A stretch of 64,000 nt of DNA. Origin: Paenibacillus oenotherae (GTDB lineage Bacteria; Bacillota; Bacilli; Paenibacillales; Paenibacillaceae). Made by a program: the position numbers and the translations under genes. The notes beneath the pieces were generated by a model that was given only the letters and a program-made list of their open reading frames with translations, was not told the origin of the DNA and searched no databases. This document shows positions 7,511 through 16,344 of the stretch, one piece after another (the stretch's first letter is position 1; every line of letters begins with the position of its first letter). Location: contig NZ_JAHZIJ010000022.1 in the NCBI RefSeq assembly GCF_019443105.1, positions 1-64,000 on the forward strand. The letters run 5' to 3'.

Positions 7511-8221
7511 TTACCGCCAGCCTGGAATCTGCCTTTGATCGCCATCCCAAACCTGGTACTTGCACTCCACCTTCATATTCTCGGGAGAAGAGGCCGTGTG
7601 CAAATAGCAGGCGTCTATCCCGATCCTTCTCGCGCCTTCCAGATCTGTTCTGGGATCATTCCCGATCATGATCGCGGAAGACAGATCAGCTCCGTAAGTA
7701 TCCGCCAGATAGTGATAGAACAACGGATCGGGCTTGCTCAGCCTGGCTTCTGACGAGATCGCAATGCCATCGAACAAATGATAGATGCCAAGCCGCTTCA
7801 GCTCCGCTTCTATGAAAGTCTTCTGCCCATTGGACAGAAGGTATATTTTCTTGCCCTTATCCCGCAAACTCTCCAATATCTCAATTACTCCGTCATACAA
7901 GGCAATATGGCGCATGGACACGGTGCGGAACCAGCGAACGGTTTCGTTCAGCCATGCCGATGACGGCTTCCCGCCCAGCTTGGCGGCTATCTCTGCCAAT
8001 ACTTCCTCCATGATGAAATCCGGAAACTCGCAGTTCTCCCTCGCTATAGACAACTGGCGTTCCACCTCCCGAGCAACAAGCTCTTTGAGCTCCGTCCCAG
8101 TCGTCTCCATACCTTCATAGCGGAAATGATGCATCATGGCCTCCCACAGCTGTGGACAGTCCTCATCGGTCTCAATATCAATCAATGTGCCGTACAAGTC
8201 AAATATATAAGTCTGATACAC
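7511..8221 (-). CDS. HAD-superfamily hydrolase (YjjG/haloacid dehalogenase type)
   Basis: 236 residues. HAD motifs in order: motif I DLYGTLID with nucleophile Asp8, motif II LLSNGQ, the motif III Lys in SKPDP, and motif IV GNDPRTD. An alpha-helical C1 cap of about 80 residues lies between motifs I and II, as in subfamily IA phosphatases such as the nucleotidase YjjG. The second motif-I aspartate is replaced by Tyr (DLY), as is common in dehalogenase-like members, so the substrate class is uncertain. The start is the GTG at 8221 with AGGAGG seven bases upstream; the longer TTG-started frame begins before that site. Confidence 0.82.
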   Translation of the reverse strand: MYQTYIFDLYGTLIDIETDEDCPQLWEAMMHHFRYEGMETTGTELKELVAREVERQLSIARENCEFPDFIMEEVLAEIAAKLGGKPSSAWLNETVRWFRTVSMRHIALYDGVIEILESLRDKGKKIYLLSNGQKTFIEAELKRLGIYHLFDGIAISSEARLSKPDPLFYHYLADTYGADLSSAIMIGNDPRTDLEGARRIGIDACYLHTASSPENMKVECKYQVWDGDQRQIPGWR

Positions 8222-8320
8222 CCTGATTCCTCCTGATGGCAAGTCTATTGCAGCAACCCTATTCTACTATTCTTGCAAAAGAGGGCCGCAAAAGCAATAC
8301 CCATGCCGTTCCCGTGCTAT

Positions 8321-8440
8321 AACTGGTATCGATCTTATTAACTGGTATAGATCCCGTCAATTGGTAGGGTTCCTGTTAGTCGGTATGGTTCCTGTTAGTC
8401 AGCAGGGTTCCTGTCAGTCGGTATGATTCCCGCAAACTAG
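8321..8440. repeat. 19-bp tandem repeat, six copies
   Basis: Six consecutive 19-bp units (8321-8434) of the type A(A/G)T(C/T)GGTATGGTTCCTGTT, the first two more diverged, followed by a partial unit AACTAGTG. They lie between the HAD gene start and the 3' end of the nucleotidase gene. Confidence 0.75.
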
Positions 8441-8457
8441 TGCCATCCCCATCCCTG

Positions 8458-10062
8458 TTACCGATTCCCCATGTCTATAATAACTCTCCAGTGATTGCTG
8501 GCAGCTGCATGGATCGTCCCCCGCTGAATAATGTAATCGGCGACCAGCTCCGACATATCGATATCGATCTCTTGGATGATCGGCTTGCCCTTGTACATAT
8601 CATAATCCCCGCCTCCGGCTGCTCGGTAGCTGTTCAGAACAACATCATAATGCTGATCGGGCAGGACAGGCTGACCTTTATGGCTCAGCTTCACAACACG
8701 CTCGCCGATAGGTCTTGCAACATTCAGGTCGTATTCGATACCTGCCCACATATCATAATTGTAGTGCTGCAGCTTAGGCTCCACATAAGCAGGATTCACA
8801 CCAAGCCCTCCATCTGCTTCAACTTGGAAGTAGGAGGCCGTCTGTTCAAGCGCCTCCACAATATCCTGGCCCGACAGACGCAATACAGTGAGCGTGTTGG
8901 GATACATGAAGTTGGTCAGAATATCTCTCATCGTAATGATGGACCCGAACCCCCCAGACTCATGATTGAGCAACGCCGTAGCCGATAGCTGGACACCCGC
9001 TGTATCCATCTGAACCTTATTAATAAAAGCAATGAACGGATGATCGGCTCTCCGGCATTCCAACGGACTCGATATCGACATATCCCCGATTACTTCACCA
9101 ATCTGCTGATCCAGCCATGCCTGTGTCTCCGACTCGATGCCCTGCGTCAATTTTAGAACAGCCTCATCAGGGACAACGGTATTATCCACGCCCAGCAGCT
9201 CCGCCTTCTTCGCTGATATTGTCCAGCGCCCCTCAACTTCAGTGAAGGAGACACTGATCTTCCCCACAGCTTGCCCATTGCAGCTCGGCTGAATGATGGT
9301 GACGCCATTCACTTCAGCCGCCAACGCGCGATGCTGATGACCGGTAATTAGCACATCCAGGCCTTCCACTTCCATACACATCGCGTATGCCTGATTCTCG
9401 CTCGTTCCCTTGCCTTCCGGCGCTCCTGTAGCGAGATTGCGCTCGAACCCCCCGTGATAGGACACCACGAGCAGATCCGGCTTCTCATCCTCCCGTATGC
9501 GGCGCGCCCAGGCCTTCACTGTCTCCAACGCATCGGAGAAGTCCAGTCCCGTAATGTGAAGCGGGTTCTCCCAGCTTGGGATATAGTGCGTCGTCACGCC
9601 TAGAATGGCGACTTTGATTCCATTCCTGAACGTCCGCACAATGTAGGGCTTGCCGAACGCAGGCTCCTGGCTCGCCCGATCCGTTATGCCGGCTGACAGC
9701 CAAGGGAAGCTTGAATCGCCCGTAACCTTGCGCAGCACATCAAGGCCGTAATTAAATTCATGATTGCCAAGTACGGCAGCATCATATTGAAGCTCGTTCA
9801 GCACGGCTACTGCAGGATGCGCCTGCTCCCCAAGCTGAAGGGCGTAATAATAAGACAGCGGAGACCCTTGAATGAGATCGCCATTGTCGATCAGCAGCAG
9901 TTCGGGCGACCGCAGCCGTTCCCGCCGGATCAAGGTTGCTGCTTTGGCCAAGCCCATATTACGATCTTCATGCGTCCGATAGTCTGTAGGATACAAATGC
10001 CCGTGTATATCGCTAGTTGCCAGTATGTCTACTATGAATGCAGCAGCTTCTCTATCTTCCAT
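8458..10062 (-). CDS. 5'-nucleotidase / 2',3'-cyclic phosphodiesterase-family metallophosphatase
   Basis: 534 residues with the two-domain 5'-nucleotidase architecture. The N-terminal calcineurin-like phosphoesterase has dimetal motifs TSDIHGH (Asp18, His20), NGDLIQG, GNHEFNYG, SYHGG and GHQH. The C-terminal domain (about 320-534) contains the substrate-binding block with LTNFMYPNTL-type sequence and AAGGGDYDM. No signal peptide is present, so unlike UshA it is probably cytoplasmic, similar to Bacillus YfkN/YunD-type proteins. ATG 10062 follows AAGGAGC. It is monocistronic. The specific nucleotide or sugar-nucleotide substrate cannot be told from sequence. Confidence 0.85.
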   Translation of the reverse strand: MEDREAAAFIVDILATSDIHGHLYPTDYRTHEDRNMGLAKAATLIRRERLRSPELLLIDNGDLIQGSPLSYYYALQLGEQAHPAVAVLNELQYDAAVLGNHEFNYGLDVLRKVTGDSSFPWLSAGITDRASQEPAFGKPYIVRTFRNGIKVAILGVTTHYIPSWENPLHITGLDFSDALETVKAWARRIREDEKPDLLVVSYHGGFERNLATGAPEGKGTSENQAYAMCMEVEGLDVLITGHQHRALAAEVNGVTIIQPSCNGQAVGKISVSFTEVEGRWTISAKKAELLGVDNTVVPDEAVLKLTQGIESETQAWLDQQIGEVIGDMSISSPLECRRADHPFIAFINKVQMDTAGVQLSATALLNHESGGFGSIITMRDILTNFMYPNTLTVLRLSGQDIVEALEQTASYFQVEADGGLGVNPAYVEPKLQHYNYDMWAGIEYDLNVARPIGERVVKLSHKGQPVLPDQHYDVVLNSYRAAGGGDYDMYKGKPIIQEIDIDMSELVADYIIQRGTIHAAASNHWRVIIDMGNR

Positions 10063-10239
10063 CCAGAATGCTCCTTCTCTATCATATATGCTTCTTTATT
10101 CTAACAGGAATACGCATGCACCGCTTACGAATAGATTCATTTACAAAACATTATCGACGCTCTTACGGTCCGTTAATAAACCCTCCTTATAGTTAGACAA
10201 GTAATCAAAACTATGGAACTTTCTGGAGGTTGTATCATT

Positions 10240-11235
10240 TTGAAAAGAATCCTGACCATCGTTCTCCCCCTTCTCCTTGTCCTTGTTGTCCTCAGCGGAT
10301 GCGGCGGCAACGAGGCTAACAACACCGCGAACAACACCAAAGCCGCTAACACTCCAGCAGCAGACACGACAGAGAATAACACAACCGGCAGCGAGACAGA
10401 GACCACTGGATATGTGCCGGAGAAATTGACCGTGCAGTTCGTACCGTCCCAGAATGCCGATACGCTTGAAGCAAAAGCCAAGCCGTTGGAAGAGCTGTTG
10501 AATGCCAAGCTGGGCATTCCTGTAGAAGTAAGTGTATCAACCGATTACAACGTAATCATTGAAGCAATGGCCTCCCATAAAGTGGATGTCGGTTTTCTTC
10601 CCCCAACAGCCTATGTGTTAGCCAAAGAAAAAGGAGCCGCCGAGGTTATCCTCCAGGCACAGCGCTTCGGTGTCCAGGATGAGACCGGTGCCCCGACTGA
10701 CCAGCTCGTCGATTTCTACAAATCGATGATTATTGTGAAGAAGGATTCCCCCATTCAATCTGTAGCCGATCTGAAAGGCAAGAAGATCGCTTATCAGAAC
10801 GTAACCTCCTCAGCGGGCTATGTATGGCCTGCCGCTATCATGATGGACAACGGGGTTGATCCGCTGAGTGATGTTGAAGCGATCACTGTCAAAGGTCATG
10901 ACCAGGCTGTTCTTGCCGTGCTGAACGGCGATGTGGATGCGGCGGCAATCTTCCAGGACGCACGCAACATTGTGAAGAAGGACTATCCGACTGTATTCGA
11001 GGATACACGTGTACTGACTTATACGGCCAATATTCCGAATGATACGATCTCCGTCCGTTCCGATATGAATGCGGAATGGTCTGCCAAGATCCAGCAAGCC
11101 TTTATCGATATCGGCTTAGACCCTGCAGGCCGCGCCATTATCAAAGAAATCTACTCGCACGAAGGCTACGTGAAGTCCGAGGACAGCATTTTCAACGTTG
11201 TTCGTGAATACGGTCAGAAAGTCAAAACCGAGTAG
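10240..11235 (+). CDS. phnD: Phosphonate-type ABC transporter substrate-binding lipoprotein
   Basis: 331 residues. A lipoprotein signal peptide ends in LSGC (Cys21), followed by a low-complexity Asn/Thr/Ala linker and a PhnD-family periplasmic-binding fold (LTVQFVPSQNADTLEAKAKPLEELL, VDVGFLPPTAYVLAKEKGAAEVILQAQRFG, SDLKGKKIAYQN-like ADLKGKKIAYQNVTSSAGYVWPA). The start is TTG 10240 with GGAGG upstream; an upstream ATG at 10213 precedes the ribosome binding site. It is first gene of phnDCEE. Ligand could be phosphonate, phosphite or a phosphate ester; no C-P lyase or phosphonatase gene lies in the window. Confidence 0.9.
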   Translation: MKRILTIVLPLLLVLVVLSGCGGNEANNTANNTKAANTPAADTTENNTTGSETETTGYVPEKLTVQFVPSQNADTLEAKAKPLEELLNAKLGIPVEVSVSTDYNVIIEAMASHKVDVGFLPPTAYVLAKEKGAAEVILQAQRFGVQDETGAPTDQLVDFYKSMIIVKKDSPIQSVADLKGKKIAYQNVTSSAGYVWPAAIMMDNGVDPLSDVEAITVKGHDQAVLAVLNGDVDAAAIFQDARNIVKKDYPTVFEDTRVLTYTANIPNDTISVRSDMNAEWSAKIQQAFIDIGLDPAGRAIIKEIYSHEGYVKSEDSIFNVVREYGQKVKTE

Positions 11236-11291
11236 CGGAATAACCCGCTTCGCCGCCTCTGCCGCCCCTTCCCCGAAAGATGCCCCATTGC

Positions 11292-11327
11292 GCAGCCAGT
11301 CGAGTGTCCTTCACTCGTACTGGCTGC
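11292..11327 (+). terminator. Intra-operon hairpin between phnD and phnC
   Basis: 15-bp stem (GCAGCCAGT-CGAGTG pairing with CACTCG-T-ACTGGCTGC, one bulged T) with a 5-base loop, followed by TATTGTT. It lies 57 bases past the phnD stop. Position and structure fit an attenuator or a 3'-stabilising structure giving more binding protein than transporter. Confidence 0.7.
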
Positions 11328-11366
11328 TATTGTTCTACCATAACTGTTATAAAGGATGATGCACCC

Positions 11367-12140
11367 GTGATCCAGATCCGCAACATAACCAAGACCTATC
11401 CCAATGGAACCAAGGGCCTGAACGGCATTACGCTGTCCATTGCCCGCGGGGAATTTATCGCCGTCGTTGGATTGTCCGGCGCGGGCAAGTCCACTCTTCT
11501 TCGCTCGATTAACCGGCTGCATGATATTACGGAGGGGGAGATTCTGATCGACGGCAGCTCGATTACCAGAGCAAGCGGCAGGGAGCTGCGTTCCATCCGC
11601 CGTGATATCGGCATGATCTTCCAGAGCTTTAACCTAGTGAAGCGCGCGACTGTTCTTCGCAATGTGCTGGCTGGCCGCGTCGGCTATCACTCCACCTTGC
11701 GGACGATATTAGGGAGATTCCCCGAGAGAGATCTTGACATTGCCTTCCGCGCTCTGGACCGGGTCAATATCGTTGAGAAGGCGTATGCGCGGGCCGATGA
11801 GCTGTCAGGCGGCCAGCAGCAGCGCGTTGCAATCGCCCGTGTTCTGGCCCAGGAAGCGAAGATTATCCTGGCGGATGAGCCTGTCGCCTCGCTTGACCCA
11901 CTGACAACCAAGCAAGTCATGGATGATCTGAAGGGCATCAACCAGGAGCTTGGCATTACGACCATCGTGAACCTGCACTTTATTGATCTGGCGAGACAGT
12001 ATGCTACACGCATCATCGGGCTTCGGGCGGGCGAGGTCGTGTTCGATGGACCTGTGTCGGAGGCGACGGACGAGCGGTTCGCGGAAATTTATGGACGTCC
12101 GATCAGTCAGGATGAGTGGTTGGGAGTACCTGCGATATGA
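11367..12140 (+). CDS. phnC: Phosphonate-type ABC transporter ATP-binding protein
   Basis: 257 residues. Walker [11 protein letters not shown]-loop [22 protein letters not shown] (the NLV-R-x-VL-NVL-GR pattern is characteristic of PhnC), signature [14 protein letters not shown], Walker [12 protein letters not shown], and the switch His in NLHFIDLA. The start is taken as GTG 11367 because homology begins at [11 protein letters not shown] and AAAGGAT lies upstream. The last bases overlap the phnE start as ATGA. It energises import through the two PhnE-type permeases that follow. Confidence 0.92.
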   Translation: MIQIRNITKTYPNGTKGLNGITLSIARGEFIAVVGLSGAGKSTLLRSINRLHDITEGEILIDGSSITRASGRELRSIRRDIGMIFQSFNLVKRATVLRNVLAGRVGYHSTLRTILGRFPERDLDIAFRALDRVNIVEKAYARADELSGGQQQRVAIARVLAQEAKIILADEPVASLDPLTTKQVMDDLKGINQELGITTIVNLHFIDLARQYATRIIGLRAGEVVFDGPVSEATDERFAEIYGRPISQDEWLGVPAI

Positions 12141-12934
12141 GCAAGACAGCTATTGCACAGTTGAAGCGTCCGAAACCGCCGAGCAAGCTGAAGCATTATT
12201 TGACCGCAGGCTTCATTGTCCTTATTCTCTGGGGAAGTGCGGTGAATACCGACTCCACCTTAGGCGAGCTTATTGACGGGCTGCCGAATATGATGGATCT
12301 GCTCCGGGACATGTTCCCTCCCAAGTGGAGCTACCTTGACAATATTGCCGGCGCCATGCTGGAGACGATCCGCATGGCGCTGGTGGGAACGACAATTGGC
12401 GCCTTGCTGGCTGTTCCGGTAGCCTTGCTGTGCGCGGGCAACATAGCGGCAAGCCGGTGGCTCTACCATCCCGCCCGACTGCTGCTCAATCTGATCCGCA
12501 CATTGCCGGACCTTCTTCTGGCAGCGATCTTCGTATCCATCTTCGGGCTTGGCCCGCTTCCCGGCATTTTCGCACTTGTTATATTCTCGATGGGACTGAT
12601 CGCCAAGCTGACTTATGAATCGCTCGAGACGATTGACCCCGGTCCATTGGAGGCATTGACCTCTGTCGGAGCGAATCGCGCACAGTGGATCGTATATGGC
12701 GTTATTCCGCAAATTCAGGCGCATTTCATGTCCTATGTGCTCTATACGTTCGAGATCAACGTCCGGGCGGCGGCGATCCTCGGCTTGGTCGGGGCCGGGG
12801 GAATCGGCCATTATTATGAGGTCACACTGGGATTTCTGGAATATGACAAGACCTGCACCATTATTATTTTCACCTTGGCTATCGTTCTCATGATTGATTA
12901 TGCAAGCACTAAGCTGCGGGAGAAGCTGCTATGA
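12137..12934 (+). CDS. phnE: Phosphonate-type ABC transporter permease (first PhnE)
   Basis: 265 residues with about five or six membrane segments. The binding-protein-dependent permease EAA loop is [24 protein letters not shown], followed by [18 protein letters not shown], which is typical of PhnE. ATG 12137 overlaps the phnC stop (ATGA), indicating translational coupling. The N-terminus ([17 protein letters not shown]) is cytoplasmic. With the downstream paralogue it probably forms a heterodimeric channel. Confidence 0.9.
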   Translation: MSKTAIAQLKRPKPPSKLKHYLTAGFIVLILWGSAVNTDSTLGELIDGLPNMMDLLRDMFPPKWSYLDNIAGAMLETIRMALVGTTIGALLAVPVALLCAGNIAASRWLYHPARLLLNLIRTLPDLLLAAIFVSIFGLGPLPGIFALVIFSMGLIAKLTYESLETIDPGPLEALTSVGANRAQWIVYGVIPQIQAHFMSYVLYTFEINVRAAAILGLVGAGGIGHYYEVTLGFLEYDKTCTIIIFTLAIVLMIDYASTKLREKLL

Positions 12935-13743
12935 TGACTACGAAGAAGCAATGGCATACCATCGTTCAGAAACCAAGGAAGAGCCGCTATCGCTGGCTTA
13001 TCTATGCGGCGCTGGCAGCACTTTATGTGTGGGCTTTCGCCGGAATACCCTTCACGGGACTGAAGGAGACGGCAGGGCAGGTGACCCAGGCCATCTTCGC
13101 CGGCATTTTCTCCCCTGACTGGGGCTATGTCTATTTGCCCGAAGGCGAGGATCTGCTGCGGGGGCTGTTGGATACGCTCGCCATTGCCGCGCTTGGCACC
13201 TTTATCTCGACGCTGGTGAGTATTCCGTTTGCCTTCTGGTCTGCGGCCAACATGAGCCGGGCAAGGACAGTCTCCGCTTCCGGCCGAATGGTGCTGAGCT
13301 TCATCCGCTCCTTCCCCGAAATCGTGATGGCGATTCTATTCATCAAAGCTGTCGGCCCGGGTTCTTTCGCGGGCGTGCTTGCGCTTGGCCTGCATTCCGT
13401 CGGCATGCTGGGCAAGCTGTTCGCCGAAGAGGTGGAGAGCATGGACCGGGGACCCCAAGAGGCACTGGTTGCTTCCGGCGCCAACTACTGGCAGATGCTG
13501 TGGTTCGCCGTGATCCCTCAGGTGCTGCCCGGTTTTCTGTCCTATACACTCTACCGGTTCGAGATTAATGTCCGCTCCGCCACGATTCTCGGCATTATTG
13601 GAGCAGGAGGCATCGGGACTCCGCTCATCTTCGCGCAAAGCTCGCGGGACTGGGATCGGGTAGGTATTATTTTGCTGGGGATCATTGTGATGGTCACGCT
13701 CATTGATCTGATCTCCGGCGCGATCCGGAGGAAGATTACTTAG
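12931..13743 (+). CDS. phnE: Phosphonate-type ABC transporter permease (second PhnE)
   Basis: 270 residues, paralogous to the preceding gene: the EAA loop GPQEALVASGANYWQMLWFAVIPQVLPG and FEINVRSATILGIIGAGGIG are conserved. It begins at ATG 12931, overlapping the previous stop, and ends the operon before a clear terminator at 13763. Two tandem phnE genes are common in Gram-positive phosphonate/phosphite-type transport operons. Confidence 0.9.
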   Translation: MMTTKKQWHTIVQKPRKSRYRWLIYAALAALYVWAFAGIPFTGLKETAGQVTQAIFAGIFSPDWGYVYLPEGEDLLRGLLDTLAIAALGTFISTLVSIPFAFWSAANMSRARTVSASGRMVLSFIRSFPEIVMAILFIKAVGPGSFAGVLALGLHSVGMLGKLFAEEVESMDRGPQEALVASGANYWQMLWFAVIPQVLPGFLSYTLYRFEINVRSATILGIIGAGGIGTPLIFAQSSRDWDRVGIILLGIIVMVTLIDLISGAIRRKIT

Positions 13744-13762
13744 GCGTACACCAGACACCAGT

Positions 13763-13795
13763 AGCCAAGCTGCTCTATATGCAGCTTGGCTTTTT
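13763..13795 (+). terminator. Terminator of the phn operon
   Basis: Perfect 11-bp arms AGCCAAGCTGC (13763-13773) and GCAGCTTGGCT (13781-13791), a 7-base loop, then a run of T ending at 13795. Confidence 0.9.
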
Positions 13796-13805
13796 GGTCA
13801 TCCAC

Positions 13806-14201
13806 TCAACCAGCTCCTCTTGTAACAACGCTCAATGCATGGAAATTAAAATGAACATAGAAATGGAGCACTCCATTAATAATTTCATGCCTCATTCCTC
13901 TTCCTTGTATCAAATTGCCTGCCACCGCAATATTCTCGAGTATCGTGTATAAATGATTAGCAGTATCATGAAGCCCTTTATATGTAGGGACTAAAGTCAT
14001 ATACTCGATTTTGAACTGATGTATAAGCTGGTACCTGCGACCCATCTCGCGATTGTTTGCCACAGACATCAGTTTGACCGCGAATAGCGGCTTGGGATAG
14101 TCTTCCTTAGCTTCCCCGACTGCCATCGTTGTCCCGGGATATTTTTCTCCGAGCGAATCCATTATCCCATCCAGCACATCGTCTACCGTCATACCTATCA
14201 T
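13806..14201 (-). CDS. Phage tail-terminator-like protein (DUF6838 type), isolated
   Basis: 131 residues. The pattern (N-terminal VDDVLDGIMDSLGEKYP, then KPLFAVKLMSVANNREMGRRYQLIHQFKIEY, and RGMRHEIINGVLHFYVHFNFHAL at the end) matches the small tail-terminator/minor structural proteins of PBSX-like phages (DUF6838). ATG 14201 follows AAGGGTGA. No portal, capsid, sheath or tail genes surround it, so it is a phage remnant or a domesticated gene. The frame is intact. A weak LexA-box-like sequence lies about 80 bases upstream. Confidence 0.72.
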   Translation of the reverse strand: MIGMTVDDVLDGIMDSLGEKYPGTTMAVGEAKEDYPKPLFAVKLMSVANNREMGRRYQLIHQFKIEYMTLVPTYKGLHDTANHLYTILENIAVAGNLIQGRGMRHEIINGVLHFYVHFNFHALSVVTRGAG

Positions 14202-14257
14202 AACGAATCATCACCCTTCCGTTTTTAAATGGGTCTGCAAATGTCAATCAGAGCGTG

Positions 14258-14292
14258 TAGAACATTCCACACGAACGGGAATGTATGTTCTG
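14258..14292. promoter_or_regulatory. Imperfect SOS-box-like dyad
   Basis: AGAACATTCC at 14258 is imperfectly mirrored by GGAATGTATGTTCT ending at 14291. GAATGTATGTTC resembles the Bacillus LexA box (GAAC-N4-GTTC) with one mismatch in the core. It lies between the divergent tail-terminator-like gene and the secreted-protein gene. Confidence 0.3.
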
Positions 14293-14454
14293 TTTCTATA
14301 CTAATAGGTGGCAACCGTAAGACAAAGAATAGGCCCTGGAAGGCACTCCAATAGACTAGTAAAAATTACCTATAAAAATTAGGAAAAAAGCGTTAGTTTT
14401 CGACACATTGCAACGTTAATATATTTGTATCAGATAAATAAGGAGGAGTCATAA

Positions 14455-14955
14455 ATGAAAAAAGCTACATTTACTGCCGCACGTCTTGGTCTACTGCTGG
14501 TCATCGCACTGCTGGTTATCCCTGGACACATCTTTGCAAGCGCTTCACCGGCACTCTCGCAGCAAGCGAAGACACCGCCGCCGCCGATCCTGATCACACC
14601 GTTTACAGTGTTTGATCCTGCCTTTAATTATCTTGAGAATGGAACATGCGGCATCTCTTACTCTGGAACCTCCGGGAATTATAAAGCCACCATATGGGGC
14701 GATACATCAGGTGTCATCCGAGTGGACAAGATTGGCGTTAAAGTGTATCTGCAGCGCTGGTCAGGATCTGCCTGGGTTGATGTCTACACCGGCGCCAACA
14801 CGGAGCTGACCGAAGCCTCTTATGTCTACCAGTCTCATAGCAATCTCTCGGTTACATCCGGCTATTATTACCGGACCAAATCCTATCACTGGATACTGGA
14901 AGGCTCTACGAGCGAGAACGGATACCGATATTCCTCTTCCATTCTCATTCCATAG
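14455..14955 (+). CDS. Secreted protein of unknown function
   Basis: 166 residues with a clear Sec signal peptide (basic start, LGLLLVIALLVIPGHIFASA). The mature part is a compact, probably beta-rich domain of about 130 residues with one Cys, a proline-rich start (KTPPPPILITPF), and aromatic/Gly-rich strands (LQRWSGSAWVDVYTG, SGYYYRTKSYHWI). It resembles the small exported DUF6147-type proteins of Bacilli, but I cannot be certain. ATG 14455 has AGGAGGAG at good spacing. It is monocistronic, closed by a bidirectional hairpin. Confidence 0.65.
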   Translation: MKKATFTAARLGLLLVIALLVIPGHIFASASPALSQQAKTPPPPILITPFTVFDPAFNYLENGTCGISYSGTSGNYKATIWGDTSGVIRVDKIGVKVYLQRWSGSAWVDVYTGANTELTEASYVYQSHSNLSVTSGYYYRTKSYHWILEGSTSENGYRYSSSILIP

Positions 14956-14966
14956 CGAAACGATAG

Positions 14967-15004
14967 AAAAAAGGCGAGCGGCACTCAGTGCCGCTTGCCT
15001 TTTT
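14967..15004. terminator. Bidirectional terminator
   Basis: Stem GGCGAGCGGCAC/GTGCCGCTTGCC with a 3-base loop, flanked by six A on the left and five T on the right. It serves the secreted-protein gene on the plus strand and the DUF4367 gene on the minus strand. Confidence 0.9.
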
Positions 15005-15773
15005 AATGTAACGACTCTGCGAATTTGATAATGTCCTCTTCTGACACTTTGCCGGACACCGTTATGACAATCATATCTTTCGTCAACCACTCCAAGTAGT
15101 GCGAGCCATCTGGAATTACAACCAATACAGCAGGAGCGCCATCAATAGCGAGCTCTTTAATTTCGCCAGCTCCCTCTGCAATATCCGTCTTAACAGACCC
15201 GGAATGCTCGGCGATCAGCTGCTGATTCATCTTGAGAAGATCTCCTGACTCATTGATGTATTCCAGAAAAGCATTCCTGTACTCATTCTCCGCTTCCCTG
15301 AAGATCCGCACGATATCCAGGCGATAGCCGTCGGGCACATATTCAGGTGTCCGCAGGGAGAACATCAGCTTCGACTTCGCATCATCCAATGTGGTTTGCT
15401 CAGGTACTGCTGAATTTGTCTCGTTCCCCTCTACCGGAGGCGGGGTCTTGGCGTGGCTGTTGTCCTCATTCTTGTTCGGATCCTGGAAGAAGATCTGAAT
15501 CATCTGGTTCTTGGCTTCACGGAACAGTGATGAGAAATCAGCATAGGTGACTGGCATATTGAGATTCAAAGCGAGATTGATGAATAGCGAGACGGCAACG
15601 ATTCCGGACGTAACTTTGGCGCGATTGGCCCACTTTATACGTCTGCGTCTCTTTCTCAATTGCTCCTGGGCTTTCTTCCATGATTGTGCATTGTCTGGGA
15701 TGTCCACATCATTATAAATGTTTAGAACAATTTTTTTGAATGTTTCCTCTTGTTGTTCTGAATTATCTTTCAT
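15003..15773 (-). CDS. DUF4367 membrane protein, probable anti-sigma factor
   Basis: 256 residues from ATG 15773, overlapping the end of the sigma-factor gene by 11 bases. The N-terminal cytoplasmic part (about 1-45, with LRKRRRRIKWANR) could bind sigma. One membrane segment follows (VTSGIVAVSLFINLALNL), then an extracytoplasmic DUF4367 domain (about 130-256: FSLRTPEYVPDGYRLD, LEWLTKDMIVITVSGKVSEEDIIKFAESL). This layout and the coupling to an ECF sigma gene are typical of anti-sigma factors. It lacks the classical zinc-binding HxxxCxxC motif. The signal sensed is unknown. Confidence 0.78.
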   Translation of the reverse strand: MKDNSEQQEETFKKIVLNIYNDVDIPDNAQSWKKAQEQLRKRRRRIKWANRAKVTSGIVAVSLFINLALNLNMPVTYADFSSLFREAKNQMIQIFFQDPNKNEDNSHAKTPPPVEGNETNSAVPEQTTLDDAKSKLMFSLRTPEYVPDGYRLDIVRIFREAENEYRNAFLEYINESGDLLKMNQQLIAEHSGSVKTDIAEGAGEIKELAIDGAPAVLVVIPDGSHYLEWLTKDMIVITVSGKVSEEDIIKFAESLH

Positions 15774-16344
15774 GACGATCAACCCATTTTCTTGAAAAGT
15801 ATTGAAGCAGCTTCTTGCGCGCTCTGGCCAACCGCTGGGTAACAACCTGCTCGGATAACTGCAGCTCTCTGCAGATTTCGCTATATGTCTTCTCTTCCAC
15901 GTAGTATAGCAAAAGCAGGATACGATAGTCCGGCTTCAGCTCATTTATCGTTTGATGCAGCAGTTCATCCCTGAGTTTGTTCTCCACTTCCGACGCTACG
16001 CCTATTGCATTTTGGCCAAAGTACTCCTTCTGCTCTACTATATTAACGATATCCAGTTCAAGATTCTGACGATTTTTTTTATTTTTTCTTAACCAGTCCA
16101 ATGCTGTGTTGCGTGTGACCTGCTTAATCCAGCCCTGAAGGTTGGATGAATGCTTGGCTTTGGGACATTGCACGACAACCTTGATAAAGGCTTCATGAAT
16201 GATATCCTCGGTAGTAGAATGGTCCCTGACAATAAAATAAATATCCTTATACACAAATTGCCGGAATGAATGGTAGATCATTTCCTGTGACTCAGGGTCC
16301 AAAGTTTCGATGTTGTTGCGTAGCAAGTAGAACCACTGTTCCAT
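15763..16344 (-). CDS. ECF-type RNA polymerase sigma factor
   Basis: 193 residues. Region 2 includes YKDIYFIVRDHSTTEDIIHEAFIKVV and the LQGWIKQVTRNTALDWLRK stretch. Region 4 is LLLLYYVEEKTYSEICRELQLSEQVVTQRLARARKKL. Length and two-domain structure fit ECF sigma factors of the SigW/SigX/YlaC kind. It is co-translated with the DUF4367 protein downstream, so it is probably held inactive by it. ATG 16344 follows AGGGG. Target promoters cannot be named; I could not find a convincing ECF-type autoregulatory promoter upstream. Confidence 0.88.
   Translation of the reverse strand: MEQWFYLLRNNIETLDPESQEMIYHSFRQFVYKDIYFIVRDHSTTEDIIHEAFIKVVVQCPKAKHSSNLQGWIKQVTRNTALDWLRKNKKNRQNLELDIVNIVEQKEYFGQNAIGVASEVENKLRDELLHQTINELKPDYRILLLLYYVEEKTYSEICRELQLSEQVVTQRLARARKKLLQYFSRKWVDRHER

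Noticed and set aside
10120-10200. Possible PhoP box upstream of phnD (TTTACA then TTATCG)
   Set aside because: The second half-site is poor and there is no matching -10 at the right distance, unlike the site at 35.8 kb.
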